64,000 nt of DNA from Owenia fusiformis (Eukaryota; Annelida; Polychaeta; Sabellida; Oweniidae), in contig CAIIXF020000005.1 of assembly GCA_903813345.2 (NCBI GenBank), positions 39,621,375 through 39,685,374 on the forward strand. Reading direction: 5' to 3'. Shown here piece after piece: positions 39,101-46,933 of the stretch. Positions within the stretch are counted from its first letter, which is position 1; each line of letters begins with the position of its first letter. The notes under the pieces are model-generated. The model was given only the letters and a program-made list of their open reading frames with translations. It had not been told where the DNA came from and searched no databases. The position numbers and the translations under genes were made by a program.

Positions 39101-42100
39101 GTGGTCATTATAAATGTCTGGTGTAATAGCCAGATATCAGAGAAATTATATAGTGTACTTGCACATGTATATCTAGAGAGAGATTCTCAAAGTTCTTGAG
39201 AAGGATATCATATTGTCTTCTCCAAGAAATTCAGTTTAATATCAGTGAATAGATGATCTGATGCAAAATAAAATACAGTGAAATGCTCTCCACTTTTAGA
39301 ATTACCGAAAAGAATCCTAAAACTCAATGAACGAATCCCTCAAGTGATAAGTTCAACCATTTGGCCCCTTGGTTGGTTGCATATCTTTTGGATAGATCCA
39401 ATAATCAAAACACCTTCCATAACCATCACCTTATAAATATCACCTCTAAATAAGCCCAAAAATGAGAAAAATCTTACTTCTTGGTATTCTCCCATAGGTG
39501 TGAGGTATTTTAGAATGAGACGTTGCTGCATATCACAGGTCAATGGAGACATACTGTAGGTGCCTAGAAAATATGAATATGGAATTCAATTGCAAGAAAA
39601 TAATTCATAACAGACAAATTACATGATGTTCATCCTATATTCAATGTTGCCTTACTCTAACAATATTTCAAAACACAATACACAATGATTTGGTTAAATT
39701 CAACAAAGTAATGTTCATCAGGATCCGTCTATCCTCTTGTTTAATACACTATACATGCAAAATTGAAAGCTTATTCCGGTCTAAGCAGAGATTACATAAG
39801 AATTTACCTATGACATAGGGCTGCATCTCTGCCCAGCTGCTATTGCTGCATTCCTGAACTAAAACAAGTAAATAAATTATTAGAACATGTGCTCCAATAT
39901 ATTAACTATGGTGTTATAATTTTCTGTATGGTGTAAGCTATTTCTGTCACCAAGAGGTTGCGAGTTTGAGACACATCTGCTCCTTGTCTTTATTCATCAT
40001 TAATGATGTTTAATGAGGCATTTAAAAGATCATACACAATAAGCTCCTATAACATTCTTTAATGTACATAATGACTTCATTAATATTTGTTTTAAAATGA
40101 TAATGCAATTTAGAGTTGCGATTCCATAAACATGTACATCTAAGTAAACAAAAGAATAAAATAAGAAAATGTGAAATATGAAAGGAATGAGAAGTTGAAC
40201 TTGTATAGGATAAAGAATAAATGTGATACATGTACTAAATAAAGTGATGAGACATTGACCTCACATAATAAATTATGACTAAGATAGAGAATTTAACAGC
40301 AGTATTAGATTATTGGGAGTATTAGAAAATTCATCAGTGGTCTCCCCATTGTTTTTTGAGTGAATAATTCTTGTTTTCAAAATTCAGACAAAACAGGTCA
40401 AAAATAAAATATGCCCATTTTTAAGATTTTTCTGATTTTCAAGTGGGTGTGATTGGATCTCAGGTGGGTGCAAGCCTTTTTTCAAAATCTTAAATACACC
40501 CATTTGCACTTGCTTTAATATTAAGGAGAGCACTGGACATGAACACAATGAGTTGACTTGAGTGGGTTAATTTACCCGAGACGTCATGCCTGGGTGACTG
40601 TTTGAATGGACTCATACTACCATAGGGCATATGTATGCTTTCTGCTCTGGTGGGACTCCCCTTGTGCCTTGCCAGCCGCTTTACAATTGAGACGTCCACA
40701 GATTTACTAGTATCAGACTGTTCACTGTTTTCATTAGCCTTGCTTTGAACGTTCATTTGAGGGATTTCTCCATTTGAAATAATTTTTTCATCAATACTGC
40801 AGTTCATTTTGACACTTTCACTGTCACTAGTTTTAATAGATTTTATATCCAAAGAATCATTTCTATTTTCAGAACATTCATCTAATTCCTCCTTGGAAGT
40901 AACAGTTTCAATATTTAGTCTGGCACCATCATGATCTTTGGCACTATTCAGTCTCCTTCTCTTTCCACCAGGAAATGAGGAATTTGTATCATCTTCAGTA
41001 TCAGATTCAAATAGCTTATCATTTGATTCATTTTTACTAAACTGTGCAAAAGGTCTTGCAGGAATTTTAATAGAGTCAGCAGTTGATTGTTTTTGGTTGT
41101 CCACAGCAAACTTTTGTGGGTTTTCTTGTTTCTGTTGTATGAGATCATGTAACCTTGTGATCATCATGGGAACCTGGAATATGTGAGATTTACACATGAT
41201 GAATATTATGCTGTATACATAAATCACATGTCTTTATTGCTACGATTCTGTAGTGAAACACTGACCTGAGAACAGTTATTAGGAAAACCACTTTTATTCA
41301 GAGATATATCTATATGACGTGACTATATAAAGTTTCATAAAGTTTGAAGATTAAATAGTTCAAATAGGTTTTCTTCTAAAATTTGTGTGCGGGGTTCTAA
41401 TTCATACCAATCTTGAGTTTGCTTCTTTAAAGTTTGCTGCAACATCTTGCACTTCCATTGAGCCAGACAATAGTCCAGTGGCATAAGATCTTAGAGGCTC
41501 AATGGCATTTTCTGCCCAACCAATCAATCTACGCACTAATGGTTCCTGCAATGAAAGCATTTCACAACTATGATGATGGTAACTTGCCAAATAAATATGT
41601 GACTATATACTCTTAAAATATTAACATCCTTTCATTTAGAATGACATTCTAATAAAGGTGTTTCAACCCATACAGGAAATCTGTCACAGTGATCATATTA
41701 CCACAAGAAAATAAAGGAATTCTAAAACAATAAAGGAAAAAACATAAAATTCTTTTTCAAATGTTTCCATCAGAAATAATAGAAAATCAGACACTTCATT
41801 GGAATATAATACAGAACTGAAATGAAGTATTGATGTATGTTACCCTACTATCACACCAAACTAGTTCTCACTGCGTTCTCGAAAACGGGCTTCAACTATA
41901 TACGAACGGACTGGACCTACTAAGAACCGTTTGGGATCTATTTACAAACTTCATCGAACGTACTCGAACAGGTAGGTCCTCTAGAACTTAGACAATGCTC
42001 AAAATGTTCTCGTGGTCGTCACGTTCTACAATTAGAACGAGTGACAACGTACTAACGACGAGCTGGACGTATTACGAACGGAACCGTCGTACTTCAATCC

Positions 42101-45100
42101 TACTAGGGACGTTTTAACAACGAGTTTAACTGTCTGCGGACGTGTTGAGAACGAGGTAGAACTAATTGCAAACGGGTTTAAAATGATTAAGAACGTATTT
42201 AACACTGCTTATGAACGAGTTAGCAAACATATAGCTATCACACCAAACAAGTTGCCACTGCGTTCTTCAAAACTGGTTTTAAACTGTTTGCGAACAGAAT
42301 GAACGTAGCTGCAACTTTCTAAGGTCTATTTACGAACTTTATGAACGTTCTCAGACGGGAATGTGATTTTAGAATTTTGAATCGATTCAAAATTCGATGA
42401 CGACCATACCGTTCTGTAATCAGGTCACGTTGACCTTCTAGACTAAGGGACGCGTTCTAAGACGTTGCACTCCGACGTGGTGCGACCTGAACGAACTACG
42501 AACGAGATGGACGTATTGAAGACTGTTTAAGAACGAAGAAGCTAATTATTTCAGACATATTTCCCGACCACAGCCAGATTGAGCCCGTTTGACGACGTTT
42601 TCGTAGGACTGGCAAGAACGGGTAAGAACTAGTTTGGTGTGATAGGGGGGTTACATAAATAGGAAAAAGTAAAATCGTGCAACCATGTTACAAAAGCAAT
42701 TGAAATCACTTATATCACCCTGGACGAAGTGATAAGGTCAAAACAAGTGGCTCTGATTTAGGAAAAAACGATCTTCCTAAAAATAAACATGGCAGAGCAG
42801 GGGTGAGTTTATTTCTTTAAATTATACCCTTTCTTGGCCACCTGACATGTTCAAACTCGGTACATTGATCCAAGACATATCCACCTCTCTATATATAATA
42901 TTGTAACGATTAATACTAAGAAACGAAATGAATACGAATTGAAATAATATATTTTTGTAAATAACCGCAATATATTTTTTTGATTATTTTCGAAAAAATG
43001 GTAGATACTTTGTTTCAAATGCATTGATATTTGGCGATATGATAGTTTATGAACCAGGGAATGTCATATCACCATTATTTTTCTAATACAAGAAGTAATT
43101 TACGTCCCTGAGACGAGATTAGATTTATTTTCTGGAAAAAACGCGGCTCTGATTCCCACAGAATATATGGAAAATACGTGGAATGGATGTCTAATTAATC
43201 ACTTGTTTACTTTCAGGTGTGTAGGCTTCCAATGCTACCATTGTGACGGGAAAACAAAACAATTTAATGCAATAATACAACACTTGATTTTAAAACATCC
43301 TGAAAATGAAATGAAAATCAGAAAAATTATTAATGTGAATGGAACGATTAAATTGATAACAAAAAATTTCTCAGATGTGATTCCCAGTGAGATCGAAGCC
43401 AGTGGCAAAAAATAGTGATTCAGGATCAGGACTCCATGACAATATCAATAGCCCAGTACTTGGACAGTGATGTTCCCCATGTATCTAAATGCTCAAAATT
43501 AGATATTGACAGTAACAATGAAATGAAATGTCGTACAACAATGGATAATAACATTGAAAAAGAAAATGAAATTGAAAATAAAATTGAAAATGAAACCACC
43601 AATGAAATCACCAATGAAATGAATGATATAATAAATTTGAAATCTTGTCACAGCAATGAAGCACACAGTTCCACAGATGGCAATGCAATGATACAGATGC
43701 TAGATGAAAATATTGAAGATCTAATAAATGAGTTCACCAGTGTGTTACCTGATGTCATTCAACGACTTGCCGACGATGGATCTATACGCACAATACTTAA
43801 TTTTTTCAATCTGGTTAAGAATAACTCATTTCCATTGCACAACATTGCATATAGGTGTTTTCTTGACGTCGTGGACTGGATGGGATGCGATATGAATACC
43901 CAATTCCGATACAAGGACCCTACCACTGTACGATTCTGGCGAATTGGGTATCGCTTATTCAAAGGAAAATTTCTATATTATGTTTGTTTGGGGCACTGTA
44001 TATGAAATATATACTAGATAGCTCTACATGTTTGACATGTCATAGATAGCAAATTATTTTGTTACATCTGTTTTTATTAATTTATACTAGGATGAAGAAA
44101 ATCTAGATTTATACAAGTGATGATTGATGAAGTGAAATATATTTTTGATAATTCATAAATTGCAATTTAAGAAAAGGGTATTCTTATATATATACTTTGT
44201 CATGATTCTGGTCATACAATTTTGTAATGCATACCTAATGCATACCTGACCTTATTTTTATAATAACTGTTAGTCATAACTATTTGAGTAACAATTTTAA
44301 TCATATTTTGGAATAATTATTATAGGTAATTATATGATTATTAAAGGTAATTACATTAATATTATAGGTAATTATCAACACAAAAGTGCAAATATCAACA
44401 CTGTACTGTAGTTATTTGTTTTCTTAATTGTATAGTTCTTTACACAGATATAGATGATAGAATAAAGTTTATTTTTGAAAACTTTATTAATACTATTGTT
44501 ATTTTTTAAAAAAGTGGAACTTTAACAAATACATTATATTATTCCTTTGCATTCATTAGACTAAACTGCTTAAAAGAGGGCTTCATCAAAATTAATGAGA
44601 TTGAATCAAAAATCTAAACAATCACTGTGACTGCTTCTCAGACTAAACAAAAGATACAGTAAGGCAAATGATTTGTTCTATAGTAAATGTCCAAGACGAT
44701 TTACTAAAATAGTGGACATAAACATAATTCCCATTCATGTGCAATGGCAGTGTAAATAAAGGGGTTGTTTTGACATCCAGATCTTTGGACTTTGCGTTGA
44801 CAACGGGCATCGTACGTCTAACAAGCTGCATGTATCTTAGACTCTTATTTCATCCAAAGGCCACTTCCACATGACTTGATGTAATATAAAGAGATTTTCG
44901 ACGCTTCATAACGGCGATTGTCATAGGACATGACTGGAAAACGTTAAATTAATGAAACTAAATCAGGTATAGAAAGCCGCGTTTTATCACAAATCACCAT
45001 CGCAAATCAATAACCGTTTATTTTCCTCAAATGTTCATCGTCGGGAGTAAAACAATAGGCATCACATCAAATTGAAATAACTGTCGATGCTGTAAATGCA

Positions 45101-46933
45101 CATATGAAAAGAAACATACAATCTTGGTGTGCATGAACGTTTATATGCATCATTGATCATCAATGAAAGATATTTTGACAATATAAAATCGTAATTTTTA
45201 GCGGGAGATATAATTCTCAACTTTAATTTACACTCCAGCCACTAATGCGCGTTCCATTCAATTTAAAACACACGAACTGAGTAGTTTAAGATGTACCACT
45301 TGAACATAATACAAAATTGTATATGATTCTCCTCTTTGTCCACAAGAATTTAACCTTGCAAAAATTGGGGTACAAAAATTATTAATTTTTAGGAAGATCG
45401 TTTTTTCCTAAATCAGAGCCACTTGTTTTGACCTTATCACTTCGTCCAGGGTGTATATATTTAAGTATGGTGGTAAAGACTTACATTCTCTTGGAAGATG
45501 ACAGTGGTTTCTAGCCCTGGCATAATGTCAAATAAAAGCCTACATGCAGCTATATGTAGGGCTTCCTTGTCTCTAGGACTGGAAACCAGGTAATCACTCA
45601 CCAACTAAATGGAATCAAAAAATACAGTGATAACAATGTTTAAAAAGACTATTAAATATATTGGAGTGTTATTTCCCTTACAAGCAAGTAAATGTATCTG
45701 AAGATTTTATGCTTTGCATATGGATTGTAAAATACTTAAAAAAAATAATATTAACATCTCTTGTTAAATTTCCCGATAAATAAAATATTAGTGAACCATT
45801 CTAACCTTATTCATAAAGTTGTCATTTTTGAATAAAGATTTCAGGAGATGTCCAAGTCTGCATGACGGGTCTGCCCTTCCTTAAAATCAAAATAATTATT
45901 AACATACCTGTTTACATTACAAATTCATATTATGTACAAATTACATTATATTAATGTTTATTAAAGCTCACAATAGAGCTCAATGGATAGAAGGGATACT
46001 ATTAGTATATATAGTCATCCTGTTTTAGTGACCATGTGGAATGGAAATTATCCAGAGTGTATTGATGTTTGATTGATTGAGGGCAGATTGTCAGGCACTG
46101 AAAAATGCTTGTGTACCATTCTGTTGCACCTGTAACTCAACTGTAGTCGTAGTATTACTGTAGTACTGTACCTGCACCTGTCGTATTTTTTTCATCCTGA
46201 TAACTGATATAATTACATTGCATTATCAGCATTTTCTTAGAGTGGGAAATTAAAGATAAAAAATGAAGATGAAAAAAGCTATAACTCTCACCTGGGTGCC
46301 GGTCATCAAATGGATCAGGGTCCATCTTGTAGTACTCCTCGGTTTCATGTTCTATCAAGTCAGCAAGTCTAAAACAGAGGTAACCAATCATGTTGGAAAA
46401 TAGCATCTGCACTTATCTTCTTTATAATATACTATAACCGACTTTAAATGAATATTATCTAGCTTTAATTATGATGATTATTATTGGCCATATTTTTGCC
46501 AACACAATGTATTTCATGTAAAATATAGAATTATTCTGGAGGACTTGTGGTTTAGCTAACAAATCTGCGTCTTCTTCTTCAAAGCACCTAGTACAGATGG
46601 ATATAAACAAACAAACATTCTTTGATACTTCTCCAACATGCTATTTTCTAAAGAAATGTATCATGGGTAAAGGCCACATGTTCACTCAACATGAAAATAA
46701 ATAACAAAAGTTTTGTTTCTGAAATGTGAATGTATAATATTGCAATTTGTTACTTTGATTACTTATTTTTAGATTTGACTGACTCACAAAAAAGTAATTC
46801 AGCCAAGAGTAAAGAAAGTTGACAGATTAGCTTACTTGTTCAACACTGGTAATGGATCCGCTGCACTACCATCGTCTCTTTCCCATTGTTCTAAAGTTGA
46901 AGCCAATTCGGCAGCAGAGTCGATCGCCGCCAT
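18744..46933 (-). CDS. DCAF1: DCAF1 / VprBP (mahjong orthologue), complete gene, 35 coding exons
   Basis: Substrate receptor of the CUL4-DDB1 E3 ubiquitin ligase, acting mainly in the nucleus. I traced 35 coding exons; every junction is GT-AG and phases agree throughout except for a 2-bp deficit in exon 9. Coding length is 4639 bp (4641 if exon 9 were intact), about 1546 aa against about 1507 in human. Order: N-terminal helical-repeat region (exons 1-17), LisH motif (exons 18-20), Ser/Pro linker and WD40 propeller (exons 21-32), and a Asp/Glu-rich tail (exons 33-35). The start is [20 protein letters not shown], aligned with the human N-terminus. The gene spans 28 kb because introns hold a nested lectin gene, a gene-bearing TIR element, LINE fragments and satellites. 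Exon coordinates are given in the five block entries below. Confidence 0.96.
19211..20985. repeat. 31-bp satellite filling the DCAF1 intron between exons 34 and 33
   Basis: Unit GCTAAAACACTATACATGTA followed by CTACACATTGT, roughly 57 copies over 1.77 kb. Variants shift progressively towards GTGCTGTAACATAGTACATG at the right end. The array occupies over 90 per cent of the 1918-bp intron, and each unit carries the palindrome TACATGTA. Confidence 0.93.
21482..26604 (-). CDS. DCAF1: DCAF1 exons 23-32 (WD40 propeller that docks DDB1)
   Basis: Exons 26529-26604, 26261-26322, 25766-25832, 25374-25502, 24496-24578, 24166-24250, 23634-23867, 22377-22470, 21964-22068 and 21482-21555, about residues 1133-1433. 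Blocks include [94 protein letters not shown] and [17 protein letters not shown] family members contact DDB1 through two WDxR motifs. Here the second is WDLR (residues 1343-1346) but the first reads WDVN (about 1307-1310), lacking the arginine. The donor of exon 26 (25374-25502) is multiplied in a tandem array just downstream. Confidence 0.94.
24848..25404. repeat. 61-bp tandem array repeating the DCAF1 exon 26 donor
   Basis: About nine units. In gene sense each holds the last ~29 bases of exon 26 (CCATTGACCCATGTAGAACA then TAGCAGG), the donor GTATGT, and ~30 bases of intron. The outermost unit is the genuine exon end at 25374; the rest lie in the intron. All copies keep GT; one reads GTGTGT. 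Confidence 0.93.
26790..28444 (-). CDS. DCAF1: DCAF1 exons 18-22 (LisH motif and Ser/Pro linker)
   Basis: Exons 28305-28444, 27962-28043, 27673-27797, 27372-27527 and 26790-27004, about residues 858-1132. Exon 18 carries [20 protein letters not shown], nearly identical to human. The LisH dimerisation motif spans exons 19-20 ([20 protein letters not shown], then [10 protein letters not shown]). Exons 20-21 are a Ser/Thr/Pro-rich linker. Exon 22 ends [20 protein letters not shown], which leads into the WD40 domain in all family members. Confidence 0.94.
28790..30562 (+). repeat. Hairpin-ended element with ~162-bp tandem core, interrupted by a MITE
   Basis: Units beginning TTTGGCTGGAAACCTGTAGA recur at 28861, 29023, 29185, 29345, 29507 and 29669 with period 160-162. 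A GC-rich stretch (GACGCCGCCCGCCCGCC) follows, then the 756-bp TA-flanked MITE (29738-30493), then the remaining tail with the hairpin TATATCACCAC-CTCT-GGTGATGACATA. It belongs to the same structural class as the copies at 1-200 and 17.3-18.1 kb. It lies in the DCAF1 intron between exons 17 and 18. Confidence 0.8.
29738..30493. mobile_element. TA-flanked TIR element whose arms are 16-bp tandem repeats
   Basis: CAATATTGGGT begins the left end and its complement closes the right, with TA on both sides. Next to each terminus lie about five units of GGACAACTCGGACCCA (or the complement), so the arms are themselves satellites, 29752-29850 and 30381-30480. The interior holds a ~190-bp direct duplication (TATATTGTGAATTCATATA at 29922 and 30112). 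It interrupts an older tandem-core element at 28.8-30.56 kb. Confidence 0.83.
30617..39858 (-). CDS. DCAF1: DCAF1 exons 7-17 (armadillo/HEAT-like region)
   Basis: Exons 39808-39858, 39478-39563, 35121-35220, 34539-34697, 33987-34166, 33537-33746, 33121-33290, 32628-32747, 31517-31619, 31098-31229 and 30617-30770, about residues 369-857. Recognisable blocks are [71 protein letters not shown], a stretch with [35 protein letters not shown] and [20 protein letters not shown]. These follow the human protein in order. Exon 9 is 100 bp where 102 are needed, so it reads into a stop; see the separate entry. The intron between exons 8 and 9 contains the nested lectin gene. Confidence 0.93.
31640..32435 (+). 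mobile_element. 5'-truncated LINE (CR1/L2/jockey-like) with C-terminal RT ORF
   Basis: The open frame to 32223 matches the C-terminal part of a non-LTR reverse transcriptase: [45 protein letters not shown] and [17 protein letters not shown] ~200-bp 3' UTR ends in an (AAT)n tail (32407-32435). The same AAGGGTTT flanks both sides (31632-31639, 32436-32443), a target-site duplication. It is antisense to DCAF1 and ends about 20 bp from the exon 15 acceptor. Confidence 0.9.
35121..35315 (-). other. DCAF1: DCAF1 exon 9 with tandem duplication of its 5' part and a 2-bp deficit
   Basis: The exon encodes [17 protein letters not shown] followed by a run to FEALK, matching human DCAF1. A 78-bp unit holding the acceptor and the first ~60 coding bases is present twice: the copy joined to downstream coding starts at 35220, the upstream copy at 35300. 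The upstream copy keeps the frame (TAC TAT ATA GAT TTA), but its continuation is the second acceptor. The downstream copy reads TAC TAT AGA TTT ATC TAA: two bases are missing and a stop follows. No canonical donor joins the intact part of the first copy to the intact part of the second. An assembly or haplotype artefact, or a real lesion, are both possible. Confidence 0.85.
35946..35953 (+). promoter_or_regulatory. TATA-box candidate for the nested lectin gene
   Basis: TATATAAA lies 116 bp upstream of the lectin ATG, which would place transcription start near 35975 and leave a 5' UTR of about 85 bp. This is a sequence match only. Confidence 0.4.
36062..37919 (+). CDS. Secreted C-type lectin, nested in a DCAF1 intron
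   Basis: Exons 36062-36215, 36721-36918 and 37648-37919 (GT-AG, phases 1 and 1), 207 aa. The N-terminus [18 protein letters not shown] is a signal peptide, followed by a short Thr/Asn-rich spacer. The carbohydrate-recognition domain runs from [17 protein letters not shown] to the end and has the six cysteines of the long form (GPC, RTC, SFC, EKC, DSC, FIC). [10 protein letters not shown] is the usual helix-2/strand motif. The Ca-site residues are GEPSN, where EPN would be typical, and KWNDDSC with the canonical WND. It is probably an extracellular glycan-recognition protein, a class greatly expanded in bivalves; ligand unknown. It lies antisense to DCAF1 between exons 8 and 9, with a TATATAAA 116 bp before the ATG. 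Confidence 0.92.
36985..37410. repeat. Dispersed repeat family A (copy in lectin intron 2)
   Basis: Shares ordered blocks with 8990-9530: TTTTGATAGATAGCGGCCAT, CAGCATATAAAATTTGAACC, GCCATTTTGAAATTCAGTGG and AAGGCTTCTCTATAT followed by GATGGGATAAT. Confidence 0.75.
38019..38571 (+). mobile_element. 5'-truncated L1-like LINE fragment
   Basis: Readable across stops is a C-terminal ORF2 (zf-RVT) region: [33 protein letters not shown], then [20 protein letters not shown] and [11 protein letters not shown]. It has an A-rich tail and is flanked by AAGTTCTTGT at 38009-38018 and 38572-38581, a 10-bp target duplication. It sits about 90 bp after the lectin stop codon. Confidence 0.87.
40330..40545 (-). 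repeat. Dispersed repeat family B (inverted copy)
   Basis: Shares, in reverse orientation, the ATTTTCAAGTGGGTG and GTGGGTGCAAGCC blocks and the GCACTTGCTTTAATATTAAG end with 6325-6570. Confidence 0.6.
40576..46933 (-). CDS. DCAF1: DCAF1 exons 1-6 (N-terminal helical repeats and disordered insert)
   Basis: Exons 46836-46933, 46292-46368, 45806-45879, 45485-45604, 41408-41545 and 40576-41173, about residues 1-368. Conserved blocks are [20 protein letters not shown] (exons 2-3), a helical stretch with [20 protein letters not shown] (exon 4), and [20 protein letters not shown] (exon 5). These line up with the human N-terminal armadillo-like region. Exon 6 (598 bp) starts with a short helix ([15 protein letters not shown]) and becomes a poorly conserved, charged, low-complexity insert with [10 protein letters not shown]. 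This matches the disordered insert in other DCAF1 proteins. Intron 4 (41546-45484) carries two TIR elements. Confidence 0.94.
41844..42649. mobile_element. Non-autonomous TIR element, 806 bp, 5-bp target duplication
   Basis: CTATCACACCAAACTAGTTCT near the left end matches the reverse complement of the right end, and both sides carry GTTAC (41839-41843, 42650-42654). The interior is rich in GAACG/CGTTC motifs and has no reading frame. A second copy of the left terminus begins near 42235, so the element is a head-to-tail composite. It lies 66 bp from the 2.7-kb element, in the same DCAF1 intron. Confidence 0.85.
42716..45453 (+). mobile_element. 2.7-kb DNA transposon with ~69-bp TIRs carrying a zinc-finger ORF
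   Basis: The first ~69 bases, starting CACCCTGGACGAAGTGATAA at 42716, recur as a near-perfect reverse complement ending at 45453. Both sides are flanked by TATAT, a probable target duplication. Inside is a spliced reading frame (42788-44005) and an AT-rich 3' half without coding sequence. It lies in DCAF1 intron 4, and its right end is 25 bp beyond the exon 4 donor. TIR ends beginning CAC with a 5-bp duplication do not let me assign a superfamily. Either it is an autonomous element that has lost its transposase or a gene-carrying non-autonomous one. Confidence 0.88.
42788..44005 (+). pseudogene. Zinc-finger protein gene inside the TIR element, apparently frameshifted
   Basis: Exon 1 (42788-42801) encodes MAEQG and ends at a strong donor (GG|GTGAGT). 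Exon 2 begins at 43217 after TTTACTTTCAG. The product continues [20 protein letters not shown], then [17 protein letters not shown], a CxxC...HxxxxH finger. It stops at 43413-43415 in a run of six A. A second frame, offset by one base, runs on from the same point to 44005. It has a Glu/Asn-rich linker, then a hydrophobic block ([55 protein letters not shown]). A one-base loss in the A-run would explain the break; an unusual splice is the alternative. No DDE-type catalytic domain is visible. Function unknown. Confidence 0.55.
45880..46291. other. DCAF1 intron, nothing recognised
   Basis: AT-rich intron between exons 2 and 3 without repeats or reading frames that I can identify. Confidence 0.6.
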
